NCBI GenBank assembly: GCA_949316235.1
Contig: OX438753.1
Coordinates: 20,020,801 to 20,084,800 of the forward strand
DNA length: 64,000 bases
Origin: Oegoconia quadripuncta
Taxonomy: Eukaryota > Arthropoda > Insecta > Lepidoptera > Autostichidae
Direction of reading: 5' to 3'
Positions 42,085 through 52,967 of the stretch are shown here, piece after piece. The notes under the pieces are model-generated. The model saw nothing but the letters and a program-made list of their open reading frames with translations, was not told where the DNA came from and searched no databases. The first letter of the stretch is position 1; each line of letters starts with the position of its first letter. Made by a program: the position numbers and the translations under genes.

Positions 42085-42619
42085 AGTCCCCATTGTTGGG
42101 GCACAGCCTCTCACTGAGAGAGTATGGGTCAAACTCCACCACGCAAGCCCAGTTGGGTTTGGTCAATTTGTATCAGACTAATGACCACCTGACAGTGGAT
42201 GTTTTTAGCCGCCCCTGTACCTTGGCTTTACGACTGCCTTCAATGGAGAACAACCGGGACACACTATATACCTGTTTGACGACCTGTTTGGTGTAGTGGT
42301 TAGAAACTCTGCTGCTATACCAAAAGGTCGCGGGTTCGAATCCCGCTAGGGGCAAATGTTTGTATGATGAATACAGACGTGTTCCCGAGTTATGGATGTT
42401 TTTCATTTATATATGTATTTATTAACAAAAAAAATGTATTTGTATAGTTTGTCAACCATCTGGTATCCATAATACAAGCCTAGTTGCTTAGTGTGGAACT
42501 AGATGGCGCTGTGTATATGTGCAAAGATATTTATTATTATTATATAAAGTGTAAAAAGTGTGTACAATACCACTAGTGGTCACCCATCCAAGGACTGACC
42601 GCGCGAGACATTGCCTAAC
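42085..42619 (-). mobile_element. SINE D (5S-headed) split by SINE B
   Basis: 42085-42277: CCCCATTGTTGGGGCACAGC, CTCACTGAGAGAGTATGGGT, ACGACTGCCTTCAATGGAGA. After the SINE B, 42569-42619: ACCACTAGTGGTCACCCATC, CAAGGACTGACCGCGCGAGA, CATTGCCTAACTTCGA. The head is then cut by SINE C at about 42620. Confidence 0.82.
42278..42545 (+). mobile_element. SINE B inserted in SINE D
   Basis: GACGACCTGTTTGGTGTAGTGG at 42278, box B GGGTTCGAATCCCGC, tail GGATGTTTTTCATTTATATA, GTATCCATAATACAAGCCTA, AACTAGATGGCGCTGTGTAT. The cleanest SINE B here. Confidence 0.9.
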
Positions 42620-42621
42620 TT

Positions 42622-42847
42622 CGAGTTGTTTAATTTAATTACTTATGTGCATTTATCCGATTGCTCTTGAACGGTTGAAGGAAAACATCGTGAGGTAACC
42701 TGCATGCCCGGGAAATTAAAATTCAAAACATGTGAAGTCCCCAACCCGCATTGAGCCAGCGTGGTGGACTATGGCCCATACTCCCTCAATATACGATGTA
42801 AAGCCTATATCCCTGCAGTGGGATGTTTACTGGCTGATGATGATTAC
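42622..42847 (+). mobile_element. SINE C, headless copy
   Basis: TTTAATTTAATTACTTATGT, GCATTTATCCGATTGCTCTT, GTGAAGTCCCCAACCCGCAT, CTATATCCCTGCAGTGGGAT, GGCTGATGATGAT. Confidence 0.83.
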
Positions 42848-43320
42848 GAGCTAACTCAAAAGGAACAGACTAATCAATCGATGTCTTTCCATGAAATTAG
42901 ATAATACTGAACTAGAGAGAAATAGAACTTTTATTATTATAACTGCCATAGCAGCGTCCGTTAACGTATTAAGTAGTTTACGTACTAGAGTTTGTACTTA
43001 GCATCCATACACGAGAGCCATCGTCGGGTGTCTCCAAGTTATTTCCCGCTTAACTTGTAAGCTGCTTATACAGCGCTCCTCTCTAGGTAATATTACCGAA
43101 ATTACTCGTCTACTCAGTCGATGGTCGCAGTTATTTGAATAATTGATGCCGCTCTCGTGAGCTTGGCCAAACATTTGCCATCCGCAATCAAAGGTACAAA
43201 CTTGCTCCGGGAGAAGCCCACTTGCATTTTGATGTCACATCAAAATGCAGGAGAATGGTGGTCGAACTATAATAGAAAGTAAATATTTTAATACTTACTG
43301 TGTCTTGCTGTACACACATA
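42848..43320. other. No recognised feature
   Basis: No repeat match or supported frame. Confidence 0.3.
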
Positions 43321-43587
43321 TACACCGTGTAACGGTTAAGTGTAATCATATTTTAAGGGCTTGTTCTACCCATCAATACGAACAACTTTTACTATGGGGG
43401 CAACTTCGAAATCGCGAAAAAAAAATGAGCTGTTCCATAGAAAATTTCAATAACCTCCCGATGCAATGTATGAAACAGCTGTTTTTTTTTTCGCGATTTC
43501 GAAGTTGCCCCCATAGTAAAAGTTGTTCGTATTGATGGGTAGAACAAGCCCTTAAAATATGACTACACTTAACCGTTACACCCTGTA
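43321..43587. mobile_element. Fold-back MITE (267 bp)
   Basis: Arms of about 115 bp (43321-43437 and 43472-43587) are near-perfect inverted copies: left TACACCGTGTAACGGTTAAG, complement of right TACAGGGTGTAACGGTTAAG. They enclose a loop of about 35 bp. TA at 43319-43320 and 43588-43589. Ends fit the Tc1/mariner type. The frames at 43245-43645 on both strands mirror each other and are not genes. Confidence 0.88.
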
Positions 43588-43689
43588 TAACGACATAGAT
43601 AATGTCTCCTTCATCTGATGTGCTTGAGCTATAACTAGAAATCAAGCTGTTATGTCATTCAGTCAAGCGCTAAAAAAAATTTTGGAAAC

Positions 43690-44130
43690 CCTCGATACAC
43701 TTATCGAAATACACAAAACCCTGAAACCCTCGATAAGTGATATCATCGAAATACACAAAACCCTGTATTAAAGCCAAATATTTTTCATCGCACATGGCTA
43801 AGAGCCTGTCCCTCGTTTAGTCTTTCATATTAAACACACACAAACACACACACAAAACGCTGTCAAACACATAACACCAGTCGTTTTTCATTGGAGATTA
43901 AAAATTTTGTAAATATTTTTTATATTTCTCGGACAACCACGGCAAATGGGTGAACGGATTTGGGTGTTTGGTGATGTAGGGGGTAAGTAAGCCGATAAAG
44001 TGAGTAGTTCGTCCGGGATAAACATACAAACGAAATCGACTCTACTACGTATATCTACTAGCTTCCCGACCGCGATTTCGTCTGCGTGGAAATACTTTAT
44101 CGCGGATTCCTTTTCTGGGTGGAAAGCAGT
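43690..44130 (-). mobile_element. Helitron-like and older repeat scraps
   Basis: 44058-44061 is CTAG followed by CTTCCCGACCGCGATTTCGT, the complement of the Helitron-like 3' end seen at 60360-60381. 43690-43880 shares CATGGCTAAGAGCCTGTCCC with the repeat at 19125-19170. 43995-44025 has GATAAAGTGAGTAGTTCGTC in plus orientation, as inside 60297-60320. The piece is scrambled. Confidence 0.45.
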
Positions 44131-44319
44131 CCTTTTAAGTGTGAACGTAACAAACAGACAGTTATTTTTACATTTATATGTGGATAATATTGTTTACAGA
44201 GAGGCTTTGTGTACTTACTAGTTTGTTACATGTTTCTTTTTTTTCATCGTTTTATCCATTTTCTTCATTTTAAAAATTGTCAAGTCATTTAAGTACAGGT
44301 CAAGGATCAACAATATTTT

Positions 44320-44475
44320 TCTTTTTTTTATGAGGGACTGAAGACATTTGACCATAATCTCACTCCGTTGAAAGTGACGATGTAGAGGGCTACATCGTCA
44401 CTTTCCACATGGTGATCATCATCAAGTGTAGGGTAACAGGGGTTTACCCTACACTTGAAAATCCCAAGATTGTAA
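44320..44475 (-). mobile_element. LINE E scrap carrying two perfect hairpins
   Basis: Matches the LINE E 3' end in reverse (T run, GACCATAATCTCACTCC, GAAAGTGACGATGTAG). 44370-44405 is a perfect 16-bp stem with a 4-nt loop. 44423-44457 is a perfect 14-bp stem with a 7-nt loop. Both stems include LINE E sequence. Confidence 0.75.
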
Positions 44476-47070
44476 GACCTGGGGGTACAACAATGCTGGC
44501 CAGCTCTGTGACCTTAGTGTTCCACCACCACCACTTCTCAAAAGTTCGTATTCAAATCATGTAACTTCTTCGACAACATTGACCAACGAGTAAACGTCAA
44601 TTTGTCGAGCGAGCGCTAAGCTAACCAATGATACATCTGTCTTTAATTTTTATAACTTCATTGATCAATGAGTAACCGTCAAATTGCTGAGCGAGCAAAT
44701 CATAGATTAAATCGTAGCCGATGACAATATATGCAATTACGTAATTCAACCCCAGAGCGTATCCGATGGCAATATCGACGAAATTATATACAAATAACAG
44801 CTGTATCCATTAATTATGTCTTTATTATTACAAGCTTTTATTTAGTTTGTAATGTTCGTATGTAAGTTGTCCGTTTCAAAATTTGCTAAGCATTTTTCAA
44901 CCACTTGCTGTTATCTGATTGAGCTGAAATTTTGCATATTTTATGTAAGTTCAGTGACAATGCAATATTATGGTACCATCGAACTGATCTGATGATGGAG
45001 CCGGGATGTATGGACTGGAACTCTTTGATGGCAAATGGTAAGGTAGTCGAATTTGGGCTAATTTGTTTTGTTGCCATGAGCACTTTCCATTACACCATGA
45101 TGACGAGTGTCTGAAGATGGAGCCATAAGATTGTCACTGGAACTCCTTGATGGACTTTATGTTACTCGTCTTTGTGCTAGAATAATAATGATGGAACATT
45201 AAATGTTTGTTTTTAATTCATTACGACCGCAAACTCCTAAAAGGATGCCTCGTTTGAAATATGCGCCCTGCATGAGTAAATTCTACTGAAGTTCATCGGA
45301 ATTTCAAAATGTACAAACATTTTTAATTACTGCAACTAAAAGCTACAAGCGGACGTTTTTTGCACTGTTTGAAAGAACATAGCAAAATGCGTCCCAACTT
45401 GATGAGCAGCTTGTTTACATTTTAGTACTTAACTTCAGTAGCGTGACAAAAAGTTTTAGTTCCGTCTCAAAGTAGAGTGGACAGTGTACAATTTTATGTT
45501 TGTCGCCTAATTAACGAGCGACTCACATTACAAATTCGTCCATCGGATAATAGAGGTGGGAAATATAACCGTTTTTTTCTTCTCAAGAATATGCCACCTT
45601 CATCGTTAATCAAAATGTACCGGGTCCCTACATTAGAGCAAAACTAGTCAGGTTGTCTTAAATACTTTTTATGCATACAACAAATATAGAGTTTACGTAA
45701 TATTAAGCTAAAGGGGTATTTTTTGTTAAAGTTATAGTACGGACCCACCACCTAAACCGCTATATTTATAATTTGAAATTACTTTCTATAATGAAATTGA
45801 AAAGAAAACTATTACCTACAGATCTAAGCTATATATGTTTTTTCATTACGGAACCTTTTTCGGGTGATTCGATACGCATTTAGCTGGTTTTAATTATTAC
45901 TTCATTGCTGTTACTTATGTTAAATAATATTTAATATTATCCTTCCGTTTTATTATAAAATTCTGTAAATATAACTTTGTAGTTAATATATACTTTAGCG
46001 ACTACTTCTTCTACTTATGTAGATTTGCGGAAATGTGGAAAATATACGTTTTAAAATTGATGCAAACACTCGTAAACAATATCCCAACTACCCGCGTTTC
46101 TATCTAGTCGACGGCGAGACGCCAGCGCGGCGTGCGTCGCATACCAGATGCGAGCAACAAGTGACGCTGTGACACTCTTTATCTTGTGCCATTTCACGTA
46201 ATACCCGATTTTATCTAAACACTCTTGAGTGAAATTTAAGAGTAAAAAATGGAGCTTTCCTCGGCATGCCTTTAAACTTTTTAGAAGCTTCCTCTGTCCT
46301 TTATAAACTTTTAAAATAATATAAACACTGCTAGCAAATAAATTAAATGACTATTTGCTCTTCAAATGAGCGTACTTTTTAATCGACCGAAGAGAGCGTT
46401 GTGTATCTCACGCGTATAGCTATGTATGTATATGGGATTCTTAATTCTCTCTAGCATCTAAATGGATCTTAATTAATGTCCTTACGTTAATTACCTCGTG
46501 ACAGTCAAAGTGTCATTTATTGTAAATGATTAAATATACAGTTGGTTTTTGATTTCTAAATTATTTTGTTATTACCACATGGCACTGTTTTTATTGTAGA
46601 GACTAATATATAATTATTGTAATACCTCTGCTAACTTAACATGGAATATGCAGGAAAATACTATATTTGTGTTTTAAACGCTATGTAACTATTATTGATA
46701 ATTAAAATGATTGGTAATACCTACTGAGACTGGTTCTCCACAGGAAAACCAACTAATTGGTTTTGTGAAATTTACATTTTTACTGTAAAATGTTTCGGGA
46801 ATAAGTCATTTCCTTTATTAACATGCCATTACACATCTACCTGTAACTTTGTTTGCTGGCACTTTTCTTTTTCACATCGGTAAACCGGAGACCTCTGGAG
46901 ACATGCATTTGCGATTATTCCTCCATTTAGACGGCTCCAGACATTCCAGGTGGAAGGGAAGTGTTCCCGCGGTCGTTAGGGCGGACGTGTCTGGAATGTT
47001 TGGGGAATCAGATCTGACATATATTTTAAAATATTTTACTAGTTTTATTTCAGTTTTAACGTATATGGAT
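44476..47070. other. Long stretch with repeat H and little else
   Basis: 44565-44610 and 44665-44710 are two copies of repeat H (GAGTAACCGTCAAATTGCTG, GAGCGAGC), also seen at 56565-56660 and 59395-59505. 46920-46990 contains CCAGACATTCCAG and, 57 nt on, CTGGAATGTTTGG, which can pair. 46110-46160 is a small GC-rich patch. No gene is supported. Confidence 0.35.
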
Positions 47071-47074
47071 GCCA

Positions 47075-47125
47075 GTTATGCGAACTGGCCAGGCTATTTC
47101 ACAATTAATAATGAATTAAATTGGT
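47075..47125 (+). mobile_element. LINE K scrap
   Basis: CCAGGCTATTTCACAATTAA followed by TAATGAATTAAA matches 53406-53440. Confidence 0.65.
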
Positions 47126-47143
47126 TCCGTTTGTAATATAATA

Positions 47144-47432
47144 CATACATACATAATGTCATGCCTGTTTCCTCTAGGGGTTAGGCAGACTTCCACTTGC
47201 TACGATCCTGACACACCTCTTCTGCTTCCTTCACTCTCATAAGGTTGTTCCATACATGCTCGTCGGTTTAGGGTACTCTTGACTTGGCCTTTCTTTAAGA
47301 CGTCCGTAGTAGACGTAGTCTTTGTAAGTCTTCTTTCATTCATCCTCTCCACATGTCCAAACCATCTCAGCATACCTTTTTCAATCTTTGTCACTACGTC
47401 TTCATTCACACTGCTTAACTCCCTAATAATGT
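47144..47432 (-). pseudogene. RTE-like LINE ORF C-terminus
   Basis: Minus strand: V-N-E-D-V-V-T-K-I-E-K-G-M-L-R-W-F-G-H, then G-Q-V-K-S-T-L-N-R-R-A-C-M. It ends at the left with the tail CATACATACATACATAATGT. Same family as 22046-22437; an internal deletion removes the middle. Confidence 0.75.
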
Positions 47433-47454
47433 AATCCCTATAATATAATGCCCT

Positions 47455-47650
47455 TCTTTATATTATACCGGATGAGTTTTTTAACCGTAAGGTTAAAAAT
47501 AGGGCATTTTAGGTAAGTGAAATCGAAGTTATTGGAATAGTAGTTTGATTTGTTTTTCACAACCATCATCGAAGCACGCGCCGGTCGATTGATATGCGAC
47601 TAGCGGGATTCGTAAGGTTCCTATCACGCAAAATTTAATTGGAACTCATA
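47455..47650 (+). mobile_element. Repeat G copy
   Basis: TATACCGGATGAGTTTTTTA, AAAATAGGGCATTTTAGGTA, GAAGCACGCGCCGGTCGATT, GCGACTAGCGGGATTCG. Non-coding, at least five copies in the window. No clear terminal inverted repeats, so the class is open. Confidence 0.65.
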
Positions 47651-47654
47651 TTTT

Positions 47655-47872
47655 GACGACCGATTGGTGTAGTGGATAGTCACCCTATCAGCGAAACCAA
47701 TGGTTGCGGGTTCGAATCCCGCGAGGGGTAAATGTTTGTATGATGAATACGAACAGTGTATAAATAAATATTTATGAAAGTTTATCCGTTATCTAATATC
47801 CATAGTACAAGCTTTGTTTAGTTTGGGACTAGATGATTGGTGTAAGCGTCCGAAATATTTATTTATATTTTC
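47655..47872 (+). mobile_element. SINE A copy
   Basis: GACGACCGATTGGTGTAGTGG, box B GGGTTCGAATCCCGC, GATGAATACGAACAGTG, GGACTAGATGATTGGTGTAA. Confidence 0.88.
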
Positions 47873-47944
47873 TACAAGTTTTTTTCATTTATTTAATTTA
47901 TTAGTGTAATTATGTATAATTTTTACCATAAATTTTTTATATAA

Positions 47945-48055
47945 GGTATATAAAAAAAATTAACTTCCTATGCCAATACCTTCTATTTCACTTACCTAAT
48001 AAGCACTATTTTTTCCCTTTCAGCAAACAAAACCTCATCCGGTATATTGTATTCA
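47945..48055 (-). mobile_element. Repeat G, partial copy
   Basis: CCTATGCCAATACCTTCTAT, TTCACTTACCTAATAAGCAC, CTCATCCGGTATATTG. Confidence 0.65.
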
Positions 48056-48729
48056 ATTTATGGATGCGTTAGGTACTTCTATCAGAATCAAATGTTTACA
48101 TATTAAAGTAACTAACTACTACGAACATAATATGGGGTACATTTGGGATATTAGTTAATAGAGCCACTGTATCGGTTTCCATGGGTCGTATTGTAATTAC
48201 TAATTGTTTGCAGTTCTGATTGCTTCCATGTTGGAAATTGAAGAATTTTGATACCTGTCTGGTTCGATACAAATTGTCTAATAATGACATGTTGAACTTT
48301 TAATTGGTGATGTTTTGAGGCTTTAACGATGGGATCGAATACGTCTTTACTAAAGGCAAAAATAAAGTAATTGAAAATTTAGAAAACCCCGGAGAAACGA
48401 AACGTAATAATATTTGTATTTATTTTTTATTTTATTTATTTACATAGAATTAACAGCATTATTACAAATTCTTATGCAGAGAACTAATACCAAACTTACG
48501 CCAATTAAAGATTCTTATTATGTTACTGACAATGATTACGTTTAAAATTGAATGGGTAGTGTTTTAATTAAATTACAATAAAATTACAATAAAATTGGTA
48601 CTATTACATTATTAATTAATAATATTATTATATGAATATCAATATAAACAAATCAAATCCTCAGTGATATACGAGTCGTTATGTTAATACATTATGTCTA
48701 AATTCTAAATATATGGGTAATGGGTAGTT
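48056..48729. other. No recognised feature
   Basis: AT-rich, very low GC around 48400-48660. Confidence 0.3.
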
Positions 48730-48875
48730 AAGTACAAGCCGGTTTTCTTTGTTTTAAGGGACTGGGTATCTTATCTCTGACAACAGGATCACAACAATGC
48801 TGTATGGGGGCAGACTTTGTGGTGGTAGCTAGCCAGGCGGACATTTAAAATGTCCTACCACCAACCAACTTTATA
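48730..48875 (-). mobile_element. SINE F fragment
   Basis: GGGACTGGGTATCTTATCTC, TGACAACAGGATCACAACAA, TAGCCAGGCGGACATTTAAA, TGTCCTACCACCAACCAACT. Confidence 0.7.
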
Positions 48876-48915
48876 GATATATAGGCTTGATAAATGTGTA
48901 ATTTAATTTTAAGTA

Positions 48916-49330
48916 ATATACCGGATTAGTTTTTTTATCGTAAAGAAACAAATAGGGCATATTAAATAATAAATAAATATCCTTAGACATACACACAGCG
49001 CCATCTAGTTCCACAGTAAGCAACTACAGTAGGCTTGTGTTGTGGATACCAGATGGTTAATATACTACATAAATACATTTTTTTTTTTGTAAATAAATAC
49101 TTACAATATATGAAAACATCCATAACTCGGGTACACATGTCCGTATACATCACACAAACACATTCCCCTAGCGGGATTCGAACCCGCGACCTATTGGTAT
49201 AGTGGTCAGAGTTTCTAACCAATACACCAAACAGGTCGTCGGTACGTGAAATAGAAGATATTGGCAAAGTTAGTTTTTTTTTTTCAAAACCGTCTTCGAA
49301 TCTAAGCGTTGTGTCGTTTGACGGTTGTGT
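48916..49330 (+). mobile_element. Repeat G copy split by SINE B
   Basis: Left 48916-48965: TATACCGGATTAGTTTTTTT, CAAATAGGGCATATTA. Right 49241-49320: GTACGTGAAATAGAAGATAT, TGGCAAAG. Uninterrupted copies read GGGCATATTAGGTAAGTGAA, so the SINE B lies inside. Confidence 0.7.
48966..49240 (-). mobile_element. SINE B inserted in repeat G
   Basis: AATAAATATCCTTAGACATA, CACAGCGCCATCTAGTTCCA, GGATACCAGATGGTTAATAT, GCGGGATTCGAACCCGCGAC, CCAATACACCAAACAGGTCG. Confidence 0.88.
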
Positions 49331-49395
49331 TTGTAGCCCACTCCACATAATTACATAAATAAAATAAATATGAGTTCCAAATAAATTTCGCATGC

Positions 49396-49480
49396 TATGT
49401 TTTTTTTTTTTTATTAAAAACTGGTTTCGCGTTTGACTACAATTTCTCACCTGATGGAAAGTGACGATGTAGCCGAAGAG
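49396..49480 (-). mobile_element. LINE E 3' end
   Basis: T run (poly(A) in reverse), CGCGTTTGACTACAATTTCT, CACCTGATGGAAAGTGACGA, TGTAGCCGAAGAGG. It abuts repeat G. Confidence 0.75.
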
Positions 49481-49645
49481 GTACCATACGAATCCCGCCA
49501 GTCACGTATCAATCTCCAGACGGCGCGTGCGACGATTATGGTTTTGAAAAAAAAAAATACATATATGCCAATAACTTTTACTTGACTTTCCTAATATGCC
49601 CTATTTTTTCCTTACGGTAAAAAATCTCATCCGGTATAACAATAT
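49481..49645 (-). mobile_element. Repeat G copy
   Basis: ATACGAATCCCGCCAGTCAC, GACGGCGCGTGCGACGATTA, ATGCCAATAACTTTTACTTG, ATGCCCTATTTTTTCC, CATCCGGTATAACA. The most complete uninterrupted copy. Confidence 0.7.
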
Positions 49646-50114
49646 GCTGTAAAAGTTATTGAAAAATTAAATAACGTATTTCGAAAATAGAAGATTGAAC
49701 TTCAACAATTCACTATTCACATTTAGATACCTTTATATATATATATATGTATAATTTATATAAAATCGTCCCGAAACCCGTGCACTACCTGGGCTAAAGC
49801 TGCTTCACATCAAACGGCATAACAAATTCATACATTATGTATAAACGACTTAATGGAGCTGCCATGAGGTCAGGCCGACTTGGCATTAAGAGCTTTCGGT
49901 GCCGAGGGGAGCGGGGCGGGATCCAAAGTGAATATTATAACAGGAGGATGTTTGTTTACCAGCTGATATTCCCAAGGTTGAAGATAAGCCGATTATCAGC
50001 TGGTTAGAACTAATTTGTCACCACTAAAAATAACTGGGGAGAGGCTAGTCGAGATTCTGGCAATGATTATTCTGTACTGTCATTTGTTTTACTATGTTGC
50101 GACGGCATACTGCA
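49646..50114. other. No gene
   Basis: A TATATA run at 49735-49750 and a small GC-rich stretch (GAGGGGAGCGGGGCGGGATC) at 49896. Nothing else. Confidence 0.3.
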
Positions 50115-50320
50115 TGACAACGTGTTCGGTGTGGTGGACAGAAACCCTTATGTCATTCCAAAAGGTCGCAGGTTCGAATTCCGTTAAGGGTACGATGTGA
50201 TATGTAATATATTGACAAAAATGTATTTGTGTAGTATATCAACAATCTGGTATCCGTAATACAAGCATATGGAACTAGATGGCGCTGTGTGTAAGTGCAA
50301 AGATATTTATTTATTTAATA
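50115..50320 (+). mobile_element. SINE B, internally deleted copy
   Basis: Head GACAACGTGTTCGGTGTGGTGG, box B region GGTTCGAATTCCG, then a deletion to GTATTTGTGTAGTATATCAA and AACTAGATGGCGCTGTGTGT. Confidence 0.8.
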
Positions 50321-50859
50321 ATCAGTCACAATAACATCTGAAGTAAGTAACTGCGAGTACTTCGCCGGATTGACTCTACATTTGCATAAGTTATACGGAA
50401 TTCCACCAGGAACGCGGTACCAAGGAACTAAAATAAACGTCACTAATTTAGATAATATTTGGTTGGAAGTTATATAAGTTATGTATTGTCATGTGCTTGA
50501 GTATACGCCGTATGTTCGTTAATTTTGGAGCCGAAGCTCTTCATAAATAGAAAATGTAGGCTAAAGAATAACTCCAACCGTAATAATAAAGAATATTTAA
50601 TAACACGCGGCCTTATCAATAGATCAATATCGAATTTGTTATTCCTCGTCCAATTATGTTTAGATATCGTCTTGTCAGGAATAAGACGAAGGACATACTA
50701 ATCACAAAGCTGAAACGAACATGACATGGGAATTGTACGGACTATTCCTCTCCGACATCTGAGGTACTCTATCTTCTAGTCACTGAACTTTCTGATTAGT
50801 GACTCCTATTATCCTTTTTTTTTCATATTTTTTTATTTTATACCATGTTTTATAAACAA
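50321..50859. other. No recognised feature
   Basis: AT-rich without matches. Confidence 0.3.
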
Positions 50860-51125
50860 CTAGCTTTCTGCCTGCGGCTTCAATATCTTTATTGCGGATA
50901 AGTTTAATTTGTTTATGCCACGGGAATTACTCACTTTATCGAGATAAAAATATGCTATGTTAGGACATAGCATATTTTTATCCCGATAAAGTGAGTGTAT
51001 GTGCCAAGACATTTATTTGTTAGGATATAGGATAAGGATTAGGATCCAGGGTGTATTCTACCTATATACCAAATTTCATCTAAATCCGTAGATCTCTTTC
51101 GCCGTGATTGAGCAACAAATAAATA
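50860..51125 (-). mobile_element. Helitron-like element containing a 31-bp-arm hairpin
   Basis: CTAG at 50860-50863 followed by CTTTCTGCCTGCGGCTTCAA is the complement of the 3' end at 60360-60381. The rest matches 60180-60320 (TATACCAAATTTCATCTAAA, TTCGCCGTGATTGAGCAACA). At 50929-50996 the element folds back: arms 50929-50959 and 50966-50996 with one mismatch and a 6-nt loop. Confidence 0.7.
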
Positions 51126-51205
51126 AACATAATAAATATCCTTGCACTTACACACAGCGCCATCTAGTTCCACACTAAGCAACTAGGCTTGTATAGCAGA
51201 TGGTT
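51126..51205 (-). mobile_element. SINE B tail scrap
   Basis: AATAAATATCCTTGCACTTA, CACAGCGCCATCTAGTTCCA, AAGCAACTAGGCTTGT. Confidence 0.75.
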
Positions 51206-51304
51206 AATGGATAAACCATTCCGAGAATGAGTCGTCAACGTGACAAAATGTCCAGTGGACGAATTTGTTTAATGGTCATGAAGTGCGAGTGTCGAAATTT
51301 ACAG

Positions 51305-51465
51305 AGGTTTTTTCTTTTTTTTTTTTATTAATAACTGGTTTCGCGTTTGACTACAATCTCACCTGATGGAAAGTGACGATGTAGCCGAAGATGTATCACG
51401 CGCACCCAGTAAATGCCTATTCACTCTAGACTTGAAGATCCCAAGGTTGTAAGAGTCGGGAAAAA
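51305..51465 (-). mobile_element. LINE E 3' end
   Basis: T run, TCGCGTTTGACTACAATCTC, ACCTGATGGAAAGTGACGAT, CCCAGTAAATGCCTATTCAC, TTGAAGATCCCAAGGTTGTA. Confidence 0.8.
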
Positions 51466-51850
51466 AGGTTTAAATACGTAACTGTATTTTTTTTGTAAAT
51501 AAATACATATATAATTTTTTTCTAAATAAACAAACATCCAAACTTTCTCATTTGTAAAATTACTTAGATTTCTTCATTTGGTCTAATGCGATCATTTCTA
51601 GTTTGCGTATCTTTAGATCCTGTAGCGTGTACACATCGTCAATTAATCAAGCCCTGACATAGATATTATGTGGAATCAATTATTACGAAGCGCACCTCTT
51701 GTGTAGTAATGAGCTACAGAATTGTAAGTTCAAGCCCCTGCCTTTTGCCTCAAATTTGACATCACAAGGGCGGAGGATTTGTGATATGTCACAAACAACA
51801 TGCCATGTGTGTGCAGGTGAGCTATTCCGGAAATGTAACTAACCCGAGAT
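51466..51850. other. No recognised feature
   Basis: No repeat match or supported frame. Confidence 0.3.
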
Positions 51851-51854
51851 TTTT

Positions 51855-52640
51855 TTTTTTAAGTTTAACTGGATACGCATTTGACCACAATCTCATAATC
51901 ATAATTCATTTATTTGCCTAATCATAGGTACAGAGAACAGATGTAAACTATTACAAATAATGAACAACCATGATTTGCCTTTATGGCGTGCAATAATTAT
52001 TAAAATTTAAAAAATTTAGATTAAATTACTAAATAATGAAATTAAAAACAAATTAAATATAAAAGTCAAAAGTAAAAAAAAAAAAAAAATTTCAGACTTC
52101 TTTCGGCCATAAATACTACAAATTAGTTACACACATTCAATAACAAATATAATAATATATTAAATGTTTATATATTGCGTCATCCAAATAAACTTTAATT
52201 TGCCAAATCAAATATAAAAAATGTCAATTCAAATTAAATATTAAATAGAATATAAATGTCAAATTAAATCATCTGATAGGAAGTGACGATGTGGCCGAAG
52301 ATGAAGCACGCGATCTCAGTAGATGCCTATTCACCCTGCTCTTGAAGATCCCAAGGTATTATTCAGGAAAGACTGACGCCGGAAGGGAGTTCCATGCCTT
52401 GGCTGTTCGCATTATGAATGAAGAATCGAACCGCTTAGTGCGAATGTTCGGTAAGTTACCTACATATGGGTGGAATCCCTCCTCGCGCCTAGTAGTCCGA
52501 AGATTGAATGGCGATGGTGGAATAAGATTGTGTAATTCCAACGCACATACTCACCGGAGTGCATCCTGTAAAAGACTGAGAGACAGGCGACCTTGCGACG
52601 ATGTTCGAGGCTCTGCAATTTAGCAGTGATATTTTTTGTA
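51855..52640 (-). mobile_element. LINE E copy split by another LINE 3' end
   Basis: 51855-51893 holds the LINE E tail (T run, ACGCATTTGACCACAATCTC). 52263-52640 continues it (TGATAGGAAGTGACGATGTG, TTGAAGATCCCAAGGTATTA, CCATGCCTTGGCTGTTCGCA, GGGTGGAATCCCTCCTCGCG, GTGTAATTCCAACGCACATA). On the minus strand the ORF end reads A-W-N-S-L-P-A-S-V-F-P-E. 51895-52262 between them is an AT-rich LINE 3' end in reverse (CATTTATTTGCCTAATCATA). Confidence 0.8.
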
Positions 52641-52967
52641 AGCGAAGTAAACCGGAAGTTGGCAAGGCGGTATAGTCCAGTAAAATACGATTTTTGTGGT
52701 ATAACTTTCAATAATCTTGAAGTTCCTGATTTTGTGTAGAACGGTGTAGTACCCATCAGTAATAGAATGAAAATGATTTCTAACCATTCTGTAGCTTGCT
52801 TGCATCGTTAAATTTTGGTACCACGTATAAGCGACCTAGAAGTAATTTATGGTAACTCGATACGTCTAATAAATATTAGACGTATATCCCATTATCCTTA
52901 CCTCTAGGGTTCTTTAGCGAACTAGCGCATGCGAGCTTAACGCCTAAAATTAGCGAAAAGAAATATA
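52641..52967. other. No recognised feature
   Basis: The minus-strand frames at 52460-52805 are shadows of LINE E and flank. Confidence 0.3.

Noticed and set aside
43245..43645. Two similar proteins on opposite strands
   Set aside because: They mirror each other because they lie on the two arms of the fold-back MITE.
49383..49450. Part of a 155-codon minus-strand frame (48983-49450)
   Set aside because: It runs through SINE B, repeat G and the LINE E end and has no family similarity.
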